From positions 1-64,000 of the forward strand of contig NZ_JBPUSJ010000010.1 of NCBI RefSeq assembly GCF_051851475.1: DNA of 64,000 nucleotides. Direction: 5' to 3'. This stretch comes from Carboxylicivirga taeanensis. GTDB taxonomy: Bacteria > Bacteroidota > Bacteroidia > Bacteroidales > Marinilabiliaceae. Below the pieces are notes generated by a model. The model was given only the letters and a program-made list of their open reading frames with translations, made no database searches and was not told the origin of the DNA. This document shows positions 28,270 through 36,772 of this stretch, piece after piece. Position numbers and translations under genes: made by a program. Position 1 is the stretch's first letter; the number at the start of each line of letters is the position of its first letter.

Positions 28270-28815
28270 ATGCCGTTCATCTCCATACAGTATTATCAAA
28301 GTCCGTTCGGCGAACTCATTGTAGGCGCATACCAGAACAAACTATGCCTGTGCGATTGGCGATACAGGAAAATGCGTGAATCAGTAGATAGACGCATCTG
28401 CCAAACTTTAAATGCACAATACCGTGAAGAATCATCCCCGATTATTGAAGCAACGATAGAACAACTGCAGGCATACGCGGCAGGAAAACTCACCAATTTT
28501 TCCCTTCCCATACTGCCAGTTGGCACCAACTTTCAGAAAAAAGTCTGGCAAGCACTTCATGATATCCCTTTTGGCACCACTATCAGCTATCTTCAATTGG
28601 CTGAACAATTAGGAAATAAAAACTTAGTGAGGGCCGTTGCCTCTGCCAATGGGGCCAACGCGATTTCCATCATTATTCCCTGTCATCGAATTATTGGCAG
28701 CAATGGTCAATTAACTGGCTATGCCGGTGGCCTTAATGTCAAAAAACAACTGCTGAAAATTGAAAAACCAGCCCCGCCAATACAACAACTAAGTTTATTC
28801 AGCAAAAACCACTGA
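28270..28815 (+). CDS. ogt: O6-alkylguanine-DNA alkyltransferase
   Basis: A 181-residue suicide DNA-repair protein that transfers O6-alkyl groups from guanine to its own cysteine. The active site is Ile-Pro-Cys138-His-Arg in 'IIIPCHRIIGSNG'; the helix-turn-helix region 'PFGTTISYLQLAEQLGN' and Arg finger 'RAVASANGAN' precede it. I start at ATG 28270 ('MPFISIQYYQSPFGEL'). The longer frame would begin at a TTG inside the terminator/promoter region at 28234, which is unlikely. No Ada AraC domain is present. Confidence 0.9.
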   Translation: MPFISIQYYQSPFGELIVGAYQNKLCLCDWRYRKMRESVDRRICQTLNAQYREESSPIIEATIEQLQAYAAGKLTNFSLPILPVGTNFQKKVWQALHDIPFGTTISYLQLAEQLGNKNLVRAVASANGANAISIIIPCHRIIGSNGQLTGYAGGLNVKKQLLKIEKPAPPIQQLSLFSKNH

Positions 28816-29254
28816 ACATGAAAACCGCCTTTTAATAAGGCTTTCACAACCGGCTAAAGCAATGGACCATAAATCTAATAAGGCCTTACACCCCCCCAAT
28901 TCACCCAATTAATTACAGTTTGGTAGTTAAAATAGCTAATAATTTCTTTATTTAAATTTTTAAGGCTGAATTTCAACACTTTATCAACCTTACAAAAACA
29001 AAGTAATTCAATAATTTGTTTATTTTCTAACAAATTACAAATCTTAGTACTCCAAATAATACCAATTGCTGATATACCTCTTAATTACTTGATAATAAAG
29101 AAGTATTTCAGTATTTTCATTTGTAAAGGTTTGTAACATTTTGAATCATTAAGTTAATTTTTTAAAGATATTGGCATATTAATATCACAATTACAGTAGA
29201 TAAAATCCACTATTACTTTTAAACTGTAAGAAACCCCAACTAACAACACACAAA
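28816..29254. other. A+T-rich intergenic region upstream of pckA
   Basis: About 439 bp with no open frame that looks real. It contains a run of eight C (about 28890-28898) and long A/T stretches. It must hold the pckA promoter; I see no exact TAnnTTTG with a good -33 partner, and no known RNA motif. Confidence 0.4.
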
Positions 29255-30880
29255 ATGGAAGCAGTAAAATCCAAGGTAGAACTAAGTAAGTATGGAATTG
29301 TAAATACTCAAGCCGTATTACACAACCCATCCTACGAAGAATTGTACATTGACGAACTTGATCCAACATTGAAAGGCTACGAAAAAGGTCAATTAACAGA
29401 AACTGGCGCCATCAATGTTATGACCGGTAAATTCACTGGCCGTTCGCCAAAGGATAAATACATAGTTAAAGACGATATCACCAAAGACACCATCTGGTGG
29501 ACATCCGAATTTTCAAAGAATGACAACAAACCTGTTTCTCCGGAAACATGGGCGACAATCAAAAAGGATGCCTGCGCCCATTTATCCGATAAAAAACTTT
29601 ACGTAATTGATGCCTTTTGCGGAGCCAACACCAACAGTCGACTTAAAGTGCGCTTTATTACCGAAGTGGCCTGGCAGGCACATTTTGTAAAAAACATGTT
29701 TATCAGACCCACCGAAAGTGAATTGGCTAACTATGGCGAACCCGATTTCGTAGTGATTAACGCCTCAAAAACCACCAATAAGAATTGGAAGCAACAAGGA
29801 CTCAACTCCGAGGTTTTCACTATTTTTAATTTGACAGAGCGGATGCAAATCATTGGCGGCACCTGGTATGGTGGTGAGATGAAAAAGGGCATGTTTGCCA
29901 TGATGAATTATTATCTGCCTCTAAACGGCATGGCATCTATGCATTGCTCGGCCAACAAAGGCCAAAATGGTGATGTTGCTATTTTCTTTGGCCTGTCCGG
30001 CACAGGAAAAACGACCTTATCAACCGACCCAAAAAGAGAACTTATTGGAGATGATGAACACGGATGGGATGACGATGGTGTGTTTAATTTCGAAGGCGGC
30101 TGCTACGCCAAAACAATTAATCTGGATAAAGAAAGCGAACCCGATATCTACAATGCTATCAAGAAAAATGCCCTTCTGGAAAATGTGACGGTTAATGAGG
30201 ATGGCAAAATTGATTTCTGTGACAACTCAGTAACAGAAAACACCAGAGTATCCTATCCAATTTACCACATCAACAACATTGTTAAGCCCGTTTCGAAGGC
30301 CGGCCATGCCAATAAAGTCATCTTCCTTACTGCCGATGCCTTTGGAGTGATGCCGCCGGTATCCAAGTTAACTCCCGAACAAACACAGTACCACTTTTTA
30401 TCAGGCTTTACAGCTAAGCTGGCCGGAACCGAACTCGGAGTTACTGAACCACGCCCCACCTTCTCGGCTTGCTTTGGCGAAGCATTCCTGTCTTTACATC
30501 CTACTAAATACAGTACTGAGCTGGTAAAAAAGATGGAAGAACATGGTGCCAAAGCCTACCTGGTGAATACAGGTTGGAATGGAACAGGTAAGCGCATTTC
30601 CATTAAAGATACCCGTGCCATTATTGATGCCATTTTAGACGGCTCCATAGAAAACGCAGAAACAACAACAGTTCCTATTTTCAATTTTGAAATCCCTAAG
30701 CAACTTAAAAAGGTAGATCCGACCATCATGGATCCACGAAATACCTATACCAATCCCAAAGAATGGGAACAAAAAGCCAATGATTTGGCAAATAAATTTA
30801 TCAAGAACTTCAAGAAGTACACTGACACACCTCAGGGACAGAAACTTGAAAAAGCGGGCCCAACTACAACAACCACCTAA
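29255..30880 (+). CDS. pckA: Phosphoenolpyruvate carboxykinase (ATP)
   Basis: A 541-residue ATP-dependent PEPCK interconverting oxaloacetate plus ATP with PEP plus CO2 plus ADP. Motifs: 'VMTGKFTGRSPKDKYIV' near residues 46-62, 'GTWYGGEMKKG' (metal/substrate), P-loop 'GLSGTGKTTLS' (about 246-256), 'GDDEHGWDDDGVFNFEGGCYAK' split across the Mg site, and the adenine-binding 'NTGWNGTGKRI'. Under fermentation it often works in the carboxylating direction, which would feed the adjacent class I fumarase. It is monocistronic with a hairpin shortly downstream. Confidence 0.96.
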   Translation: MEAVKSKVELSKYGIVNTQAVLHNPSYEELYIDELDPTLKGYEKGQLTETGAINVMTGKFTGRSPKDKYIVKDDITKDTIWWTSEFSKNDNKPVSPETWATIKKDACAHLSDKKLYVIDAFCGANTNSRLKVRFITEVAWQAHFVKNMFIRPTESELANYGEPDFVVINASKTTNKNWKQQGLNSEVFTIFNLTERMQIIGGTWYGGEMKKGMFAMMNYYLPLNGMASMHCSANKGQNGDVAIFFGLSGTGKTTLSTDPKRELIGDDEHGWDDDGVFNFEGGCYAKTINLDKESEPDIYNAIKKNALLENVTVNEDGKIDFCDNSVTENTRVSYPIYHINNIVKPVSKAGHANKVIFLTADAFGVMPPVSKLTPEQTQYHFLSGFTAKLAGTELGVTEPRPTFSACFGEAFLSLHPTKYSTELVKKMEEHGAKAYLVNTGWNGTGKRISIKDTRAIIDAILDGSIENAETTTVPIFNFEIPKQLKKVDPTIMDPRNTYTNPKEWEQKANDLANKFIKNFKKYTDTPQGQKLEKAGPTTTTT

Positions 30881-30891
30881 TATCTACCAAA

Positions 30892-30919
30892 GGGGTGTTA
30901 ATCAGTGCATTAGCACCCC
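30892..30919 (+). terminator. Hairpin after pckA
   Basis: GGGGTG (30892-30897) pairs with CACCCC (30914-30919), extended by TAAT/ATTA with one mismatch around CAGTG. No T run follows, so it may be a 3' stabilising hairpin as well as a terminator. Confidence 0.5.
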
Positions 30920-31066
30920 ATGATTTAACCGAAATACCTCTCAAATTTTACTCAAATTATTTGGCACACTTTTTGTTGTTTTGACGACATCCACTCGGTT
31001 ACAAACAATTAAAACTGTCGGTGAGACCGCACTCTGACCATGGCAGAACGTTATTAATTGTTAAAA

Positions 31067-31354
31067 ATGGAACCTATATCAATAAAAGAAGTATACAGGT
31101 CAAAAATAAACTTAAAGATGTGTGCTATGAATCTTCGTATAACATCAAACGCAAAGAATAAGCAAATTTCATTTTTAATTGCATTAGATAATTTCATTAC
31201 CAAAAGAAATAATAGTAAGGCTTCTATACTCTTACAACGCCTCAACTCATTTGTAGAGAAGAGAAACCCTGAATTCAGCCTGATGGTAAAAGAAGGGAGT
31301 GACAATTGCATTGAAATGTACGCAGGCAATAACCTCATTGCCTATTATGCTTAA
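31067..31354 (+). CDS. Small protein of unknown function
   Basis: A 95-residue basic protein starting at ATG 31067 ('MEPISIKEVYRSK'). The upstream frame extends only three codons to a TTG. It has amphipathic helices ('KNKQISFLIALDNFITKRNN', 'ILLQRLNSFVEKRNPEF') and no signal or membrane segment. A strong intrinsic terminator follows 40 bp after the stop, which argues that it is transcribed. An open frame on the opposite strand covers the same bases but has no such support. I do not recognise a family. Confidence 0.5.
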   Translation: MEPISIKEVYRSKINLKMCAMNLRITSNAKNKQISFLIALDNFITKRNNSKASILLQRLNSFVEKRNPEFSLMVKEGSDNCIEMYAGNNLIAYYA

Positions 31355-31393
31355 AACAACCATTTGCAGGGAACAATAACTTGCAATCGTTAT

Positions 31394-31430
31394 AAAAAAA
31401 TGGCCTTTTTTAATCGAGAGGCCATTTTTG
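31394..31430 (+). terminator. Intrinsic terminator after the small protein gene
   Basis: AAAAATGGCC (31396-31405) and GGCCATTTTT (31420-31429) form a 10-bp stem around a 14-nt loop, followed by TTTGTTTC. It lies between the 95-residue protein and the DEAD-box-like gene. Confidence 0.75.
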
Positions 31431-31477
31431 TTTCTATTACTTTTCTCCATCTTTGCATTCTCAAACGGCGTTAACAG

Positions 31478-32107
31478 ATGAAACTAAAAAAAATATACCC
31501 AAAACTTGCTTCAGCAATCATTGAAGCAGGCATGGATACACATCCTAAAGCAATTCAAACACTGAGTCTTCCTAAAATAAAAGCTGGTGCCGACCTGTTC
31601 TGTCTGGCCCCCGAAAAAGAAGGAAAATCCACCGCCATAGTTTTTGGGGTTATACAACAGCTGAAGGAAGCATTTGAAGAAGCGCCAAGAGCCATTATTA
31701 TTTCTTCAACAAAAGATAAAGCTTTTGAACTTGAAGAGCAGTTTAAAATATTGGGTAAGCGCACTAACCTGAGAACATTCGTGGCATTCGATCAGGGCAT
31801 CATACAATACCAAAAGGATGAAATTTACGATGGCCTTGATGTGTTAATTTGTACGCCGAAACGATTGATGGAACTGGTAAATATAAATGGCGTGCCAATG
31901 ACTAAAGTAAAGTTACTGGTTGTAGATAATGCCGAAACTGTGATTAAGAACACCAACCATGCCATCATCTACAGAATTGCGGATGGCCTTAAGAACCCGC
32001 AGATACTCTTTTTTGCCAGCCAATGGCATAAGAGTTTTGAAACAGTGGAAGAGCGCATTATGAAAAATCCCATACTACTTGAATCCGACTTACCTGATGA
32101 ACTGTAG
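31478..32107 (+). CDS. Single-domain, degenerate DEAD-box helicase-like protein
   Basis: A 209-residue protein matching only the first RecA domain of DEAD-box RNA helicases. It has Gln27 in a Q-motif-like 'THPKAIQTLSLPKI', a Walker A 'APEKEGKST' (44-52) keeping GKS/T, motif Ib-like 'LICTPKRLMELV', then 'VVDNAE' (148-153) where DEAD is expected and 'FFASQW' where SAT is expected. The whole RecA-2 domain is absent, and the frame ends cleanly in the next gene, so this is not an obvious recent truncation. It may bind nucleotide or RNA without unwinding. It overlaps the YchJ-like gene by 11 bp. Confidence 0.7.
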   Translation: MKLKKIYPKLASAIIEAGMDTHPKAIQTLSLPKIKAGADLFCLAPEKEGKSTAIVFGVIQQLKEAFEEAPRAIIISSTKDKAFELEEQFKILGKRTNLRTFVAFDQGIIQYQKDEIYDGLDVLICTPKRLMELVNINGVPMTKVKLLVVDNAETVIKNTNHAIIYRIADGLKNPQILFFASQWHKSFETVEERIMKNPILLESDLPDEL

Positions 32108-32486
32108 TTGCAATTCCAACAAAGCATATGAGCTGTGCTGCCAACCACTCATCGAAAGAGGACAACCAGCTAGCAGTGCCGAAGCACTCATGCGCTCCCG
32201 TTATACGGCTTTTACGCAACCCAATATTGATTACCTGTTAAACACACATCACCCAACCACACGCCCCGTAAAGGAAAGAAAGGAAATTCTAGACTGGGCA
32301 AATTCTGTACAGTGGATGGGACTAAGCATATTAGATACGCACAAAGGAGGACCAAACGATTTAGAGGGCATGGTGGAGTTTAAGGCACTTTATATTGAAA
32401 ATGGAAAACTACAGGCCATACATGAAAAATCCCTCTTCCGCAAAGAAAAAGGGACATGGTATTATGTATCTGGTCAGCATTATTAA
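32097..32486 (+). CDS. YchJ-like SEC-C motif protein
   Basis: A 129-residue protein starting at ATG 32097. The N-terminus is a SEC-C zinc motif, Cys3-x-Cys5-x8-Cys14-Cys15, followed by 'ASSAEALMRSRYTAFTQPNIDYLLNTHHP', which is the conserved YchJ core, and a NTF2-like C-terminal half ('FKALYIENGKLQAIHEKSLFRKEKGTWYYVSG'). The function of YchJ is unknown. Translation is probably coupled to the upstream DEAD-box-like gene by the 11-bp overlap. Its 3' end overlaps the convergent gene by 4 bp. Confidence 0.85.
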   Translation: MNCSCNSNKAYELCCQPLIERGQPASSAEALMRSRYTAFTQPNIDYLLNTHHPTTRPVKERKEILDWANSVQWMGLSILDTHKGGPNDLEGMVEFKALYIENGKLQAIHEKSLFRKEKGTWYYVSGQHY

Positions 32487-32938
32487 TTTTCGAACTTATA
32501 AAATATCTTACTCACCAGCTTCCAGCCATCATCAAACTTATACAACGAAAGATAATCGATGTATTTCAACTCCTTACCAACATAGAACTCAAACTTAGCC
32601 ACTGCCGCCGTTCCCGTCACATCAACTGATAAGAATTTAATGCTAATCAGATTGTCTGTGGCACGCGGTAACTGGCCATTTTGCTTGCGTTCCTTAATTT
32701 TTTCTTTCCATTCTGAAATGGGCAAATGCCACAAAGCGCCGTCTTCACCAATCCCTAAAAGTTGAAAATCAGGATGAACACCTGCGTCAATCTTTTCAAT
32801 ATCTCCCTCATTCTGAATCCCTTCAACATAGGCCGACTGAATAACAGCCTTTATCGCCTCCACTTCAGCACTGTCCGACTGGGCATACAAACCCGTCATC
32901 ACACATAATAAACAAACAATACTCTGCATTTTTCTCAT
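32483..32938 (-). CDS. Exported NTF2/lumazine-binding-like protein
   Basis: A 151-residue protein with signal peptide 'MRKMQSIVCLLCVMTGLYAQ' and an NTF2-like fold close to the putative lumazine-binding family: 'AIKAVIQSAYVEGIQNEGDIEKIDAGVHPDF' at the start and 'YIDYLSLYKFDDGWKLVSKIFY' at the end. Such proteins are common exported small proteins of Bacteroidota; no activity is known. I choose ATG 32938 rather than two codons upstream. Convergent with the YchJ-like gene (4-bp overlap). Confidence 0.72.
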   Translation of the reverse strand: MRKMQSIVCLLCVMTGLYAQSDSAEVEAIKAVIQSAYVEGIQNEGDIEKIDAGVHPDFQLLGIGEDGALWHLPISEWKEKIKERKQNGQLPRATDNLISIKFLSVDVTGTAAVAKFEFYVGKELKYIDYLSLYKFDDGWKLVSKIFYKFEN

Positions 32939-33020
32939 AAACAATAAATTTAGTTCAACTGTTAGGTTTTTAAAGATACAACTAATCTAATTTGGTTTTT
33001 ACACACTGATTATTTTAGCT

Positions 33021-33028
33021 TATTTTTG
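33021..33028 (+). promoter_or_regulatory. -7 element (TAnnTTTG) upstream of the DUF493 gene
   Basis: TATTTTTG followed by CAG is an exact Bacteroidota -7 match, 19 nt before the ATG at 33048, giving a leader of about 12 nt. No ideal TTG is seen at the -33 spacing. Confidence 0.5.
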
Positions 33029-33047
33029 CAGCCAAAATCATAATAAT

Positions 33048-33320
33048 ATGTCACTTCAAGATTATAACAAACTGAAAGAACTGCTGGCACAGAACAAAAA
33101 ATGGCCGCTGCTGTATATGTTTAAGTTCATAGTTCCAAATACTGAGGGCAAAGTACAAAAAGTAGTTGATCAGCTCCCCAAACATGGTTCTGTAACCTTT
33201 AAACACACCAAAAACCTTAAATACGTTTCAGTGACCTGTAAAGCCAGTATGAAAAGCCCTGATGCCATCATCAATGTCACCAATACAATTTCTTCAATAG
33301 ACGGCGTGATGAGTCTGTAA
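33048..33320 (+). CDS. DUF493 (YbeD-like) family protein
   Basis: A 90-residue protein with the DUF493/YbeD fold pattern: 'WPLLYMFKFIVPNTEGKVQKVVDQLPKHGSV' then 'SVTCKASMKSPDAIINVTNTISSIDGV'. The fold resembles ACT-like regulatory domains; function is unknown. It has its own promoter. Confidence 0.85.
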   Translation: MSLQDYNKLKELLAQNKKWPLLYMFKFIVPNTEGKVQKVVDQLPKHGSVTFKHTKNLKYVSVTCKASMKSPDAIINVTNTISSIDGVMSL

Positions 33321-33480
33321 GCCAATCCACCCCTAACCCTTCTCGCCTCACCTTTGACCAACAGGCTCACAAATGCAGACTTTTCAGACGTTTGCATTTT
33401 TTATGAGGTTTCTTTTTTTGCACATTGCCTTTTAGCAGATAATGGGGTATTTTTATACTTTATCACTGAATATCGCCATT

Positions 33481-34245
33481 ATGAAATTTTATGCATTTGT
33501 GCTTATAGGATTAATGATCGCCTCATTGAGCCTGGGACAAAACACACAAAAAATTGGGATTAACGAACACCTTGACGAGTTGCTGCCTAACGATGTTAAG
33601 GTAATCAACATCAGGGGTGACACCGTCAATCTTCTGTCCGTCATCAACCACAAACCCACTGTTCTCAACTTTGTTTACTACCGGTGTCCGGGCATTTGTA
33701 CCCCACTAATGGATGGCCTTGCGGAAGTAATTAACCTGTCGGACATGCAACTGGGACGGGATTATCAGGTCGTAACCATAAGCTTTGACTATAGTGAATC
33801 TCCAGAGCTGGCTATGAAAAAAAGAAACAACTACTCCATGGTTGTAGAAAACGAGGGCATGGAGAATGGCTGGCTATTTTTCACGGCCGACAGTGCAAAT
33901 ATCAGCAAGTTAACACAGGCGACCGGATTCAGCTTTAAAAAAACTGGCAACGACTACATCCATACAGCCGGATTAATCCTGATCAGTCCCGAAGGTAAAA
34001 TTACCCGCTACTTAAACGGCACCTATTTCCTGCCCTTTGAATTTAAACTGGCTGTAATAGAAGCATCAAAAGGGATTCCTGGCCCCACAGTTAACCGCAT
34101 TCTACAATTTTGCTACAGCTACGATCCGGTTGGCCAATCCTATGTTCTGAATATAACTAAAATGGCCGGCCTGTTAATTCTTATCATTGCCGGACTCGTT
34201 TTACTGGTGCTAACCCTCAAACCCAAAAGAAGTGTCAAATCCTAA
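33481..34245 (+). CDS. SCO1/SenC copper chaperone for cytochrome oxidase
   Basis: A 254-residue protein starting at ATG 33481, which begins the signal peptide 'MKFYAFVLIGLMIASLSLGQ'. It has a thioredoxin-like fold with the copper-binding Cys69-Pro-Gly-Ile-Cys73 and His161 ('DYIHTAGLIL'), and an added C-terminal membrane helix (about 231-249). SCO proteins deliver copper to the CuA centre of subunit II, encoded 2.5 kb downstream in the same run. It is 11 bp before ctaD, so it is likely the first gene of the oxidase operon. Longer in-frame start at 33442 is less likely. Confidence 0.88.
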   Translation: MKFYAFVLIGLMIASLSLGQNTQKIGINEHLDELLPNDVKVINIRGDTVNLLSVINHKPTVLNFVYYRCPGICTPLMDGLAEVINLSDMQLGRDYQVVTISFDYSESPELAMKKRNNYSMVVENEGMENGWLFFTADSANISKLTQATGFSFKKTGNDYIHTAGLILISPEGKITRYLNGTYFLPFEFKLAVIEASKGIPGPTVNRILQFCYSYDPVGQSYVLNITKMAGLLILIIAGLVLLVLTLKPKRSVKS

Positions 34246-34256
34246 ACCCCTTTTAT

Positions 34257-35870
34257 ATGACCAATCACGAAACAGTAAGTTTCAGAGAAGAACAAGGCCG
34301 CTATAAAGGTATTTTTGCCTGGATCTTCTCTACGGACCACAAACGAATCGGATTACTTTATCTATATTCAATCATCACTTTCTTTTTTACTGGTGTGCTG
34401 CTGGGAGCAGCCATGAAACTTGAATTATTAGCTCCCGGCAAAACGGTGATGGATCCCGCCACCTACAACGCGGTCTTTACGCTGCATGGCGTCATCATGA
34501 TTTTTCTGGTTGTCATACCCGGCTTGCCAGCCGTATTTGGCAACTTTATGCTCCCAATTATGATTGGAGCTAAAGATGTTGCTTTTCCAAAGTTAAACCT
34601 CTTATCATGGTGGATTTACGTATTTGGTGCCATCATCGCCCTGTCATCACTATTTATGGCTGGTGGCCCGCCAGACACCGGCTGGACATTTTATGCACCT
34701 TACGCTTTTAAAACGAACACCAACATGTTACCAGCCGTTTTGGGAGCATTCATCCTGGGGTTTTCATCAATTCTAACCGGCATCAATTTTATCGTAACCA
34801 TCCATCGCATGCGGGCACCCGGCATGACCTGGTTTAAAATGCCCTTGTTTCCATGGACCCTCTATGGTACCGGGTGGATCCAAATACTAGCCACGCCAAT
34901 TGTGGGCATCACGCTGCTGATGATTGTGGGCGAACGCGTGTTGCATATTGGCTTCTTCGATCCGGCCCTGGGAGGCGATCCTATTCTCTATCAGCACCTG
35001 TTTTGGATATATTCCCACCCAGCTGTTTACATCATGATACTGCCCGCTATGGGGGCTATTTCTGAAATCATTCCCACCTTTGCCAACAAGTCCATATTTG
35101 GCTATAAAGCCATTGTAATTTCCACATTAGCCATCGCCTTTGTGGGCTACTTTGTTTGGGGCCACCACATGTTCACCTCGGGCATGAGTGGAACTGCTTT
35201 GTACACCTTTTCGCTTCTTACCTTTATCGTTGCCATACCAAGTGCCATAAAAGTTTTTAATTGGGTGGGAACCTTGCATAAAGCCTCCATCCAGCTGGAA
35301 ACACCATTTTTTTGGGCGGCCTCATTTTTATTTGTATTCATGATTGGCGGTTTATCGGGCTTGGCACTCGGAGCGTTAGCCACCAATGTGCACCTGCACG
35401 ATACAGCATTTGTGGTTGCACACTTTCACTTTATAGTGTTTGGGGGTGTTGGTTTTGCGTTTATGGGAGCCATTCACTATTGGTTTCCAAAAATATGGGG
35501 ACGCATGTATAACAGCAAGTTAGCCACAAGCGGATGGATCATCTTCTTCATTGGGTTCTGCACCTTATACCTACCCATGTTTTTCTTAGGCATAACAGGC
35601 ATGCCAAGGCGCTACTATGACTATGTTGAGCGGTTTCATGGTCCCAACATCGTTTCTACAATTGGCTCCTGGGTGCTAATTCTCGGACTAATTATTATTG
35701 TGTACAACCTGATACGATCAGCTTATAAAGGCGAGAAAGCAAGTAAAAACCCCTGGGGCGGACGCACCCTTGAATGGACTGTTGATTCCCCGCCTACGCT
35801 CGAGAACTTTGAAGAAATACCTGTTGTAAGCAGAGGTCCTTATGATTATCGAAAAAATACCGAAGCATGA
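34257..35870 (+). CDS. ctaD: Cytochrome c oxidase subunit I, A2 (caa3) type
   Basis: A 537-residue polytopic membrane protein, the catalytic heme-copper subunit. Heme a/CuB ligands: 'TLHGVIM' (His about 77), His254 in 'IYSHPAVYI', His303-His304 and the pair in 'AHFHFIV'. Tyr258 is the expected cross-linked tyrosine. The sequence has Tyr252-Ser253 before His254 and Ala where A1 enzymes have Glu (HPEVY), the mark of A2-class oxidases such as that of Rhodothermus. The stop overlaps the ATG of subunit III (ATGA). It pumps protons while reducing oxygen to water. Confidence 0.95.
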   Translation: MTNHETVSFREEQGRYKGIFAWIFSTDHKRIGLLYLYSIITFFFTGVLLGAAMKLELLAPGKTVMDPATYNAVFTLHGVIMIFLVVIPGLPAVFGNFMLPIMIGAKDVAFPKLNLLSWWIYVFGAIIALSSLFMAGGPPDTGWTFYAPYAFKTNTNMLPAVLGAFILGFSSILTGINFIVTIHRMRAPGMTWFKMPLFPWTLYGTGWIQILATPIVGITLLMIVGERVLHIGFFDPALGGDPILYQHLFWIYSHPAVYIMILPAMGAISEIIPTFANKSIFGYKAIVISTLAIAFVGYFVWGHHMFTSGMSGTALYTFSLLTFIVAIPSAIKVFNWVGTLHKASIQLETPFFWAASFLFVFMIGGLSGLALGALATNVHLHDTAFVVAHFHFIVFGGVGFAFMGAIHYWFPKIWGRMYNSKLATSGWIIFFIGFCTLYLPMFFLGITGMPRRYYDYVERFHGPNIVSTIGSWVLILGLIIIVYNLIRSAYKGEKASKNPWGGRTLEWTVDSPPTLENFEEIPVVSRGPYDYRKNTEA

Positions 35871-36472
35871 CGAGCATACAATTACACAGAGATGATGCAG
35901 CCTCTAAATTAGGCATGTGGCTATTTATTTTCACTGAACTCCTCTTGTTTGCAGGTTTGTTCATCGTATATGGCGTCTACCGCTACCTCAACCCCGTGGC
36001 CTTTCATTTAGCGGCCGAGGAGTTAAGCATAACAGTAGGAACAGTTAATACCATTATACTGCTTATTAGCAGTGCCACTATGGCCATGGCGAGCACAGCA
36101 ATTCGGCTAAAAAACAAGCAGCTGACATTGCTCTTTCTGCTAGCCACCCTATTTATGGCATTTATGTTTATGACGAATAAATACTTTGAATGGAAAGGGA
36201 AATTTGGGCATGGTATTTTCCCGGGCAGCGACGACCTGCTGCGGTTGGGGCATGGTGACACCCTCTTTTTTGGACTCTATTTTTTTATGACCGGCTTGCA
36301 TGCTTTACACATCATTGTTGGATTCATTCTAATAACCATTGTATGCTACCGCGTGAACAACAACACTTTAACAGACAACAACCCCGTACTCCTTGATAAC
36401 TCAGGACTGTACTGGCACCTGGTTGATTTAATCTGGATATTTCTTTTCCCACTATTCTACCTCATTCCCTAA
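35867..36472 (+). CDS. ctaE: Cytochrome c oxidase subunit III
   Basis: A 201-residue, five-helix membrane protein. It has the subunit III features 'KLGMWLFIFTELLLFAGLF' at helix 1 and 'DTLFFGLYFFMTGLHALHIIVG' plus 'YWHLVDLIWIFLFPLFYL' at the C-terminus. It stabilises subunit I. It overlaps ctaD by 4 bp and precedes subunit IV by 10 bp. Confidence 0.92.
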   Translation: MTSIQLHRDDAASKLGMWLFIFTELLLFAGLFIVYGVYRYLNPVAFHLAAEELSITVGTVNTIILLISSATMAMASTAIRLKNKQLTLLFLLATLFMAFMFMTNKYFEWKGKFGHGIFPGSDDLLRLGHGDTLFFGLYFFMTGLHALHIIVGFILITIVCYRVNNNTLTDNNPVLLDNSGLYWHLVDLIWIFLFPLFYLIP

Positions 36473-36482
36473 ATAGACAACT

Positions 36483-36770
36483 ATGGATAAGCCATCAGAC
36501 AAACACATCATTCCCTATAAACTTTATCTGTATGTATTAGCCGGCCTAATAATTATGACCATCGTATCGGTTGGTGCAACAAAAATAGATTTAGGGAACC
36601 TTTCTGTCTTTGTTGCCATTCTACTGGCATCGGTAAAATCGACTCTGGTTTTGATATTTTTTATGCACCTAAAGTTCGACAACACACTGCTAAAACTTCT
36701 TGCCACTTCGGTTTTTGTGCTGGTTGCCCTGGTTCTTTTCATCACATTTCTCGACTATAACTACCGATAA
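36483..36770 (+). CDS. ctaF: Cytochrome c oxidase subunit IV
   Basis: A 95-residue protein with three membrane helices and 'KSTLVLIFFMHLKFD', the prokaryotic COX4 motif. It is a small accessory subunit of the caa3 complex. It follows subunit III by 10 bp and precedes subunit II by 2 bp. Confidence 0.88.
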   Translation: MDKPSDKHIIPYKLYLYVLAGLIIMTIVSVGATKIDLGNLSVFVAILLASVKSTLVLIFFMHLKFDNTLLKLLATSVFVLVALVLFITFLDYNYR

Positions 36771-36772
36771 CT

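Noticed and set aside
31054..31338. Minus-strand 94-codon frame opposite the 95-residue protein
   Set aside because: The plus-strand frame has an ATG and a terminator in the right place; the minus frame has neither.
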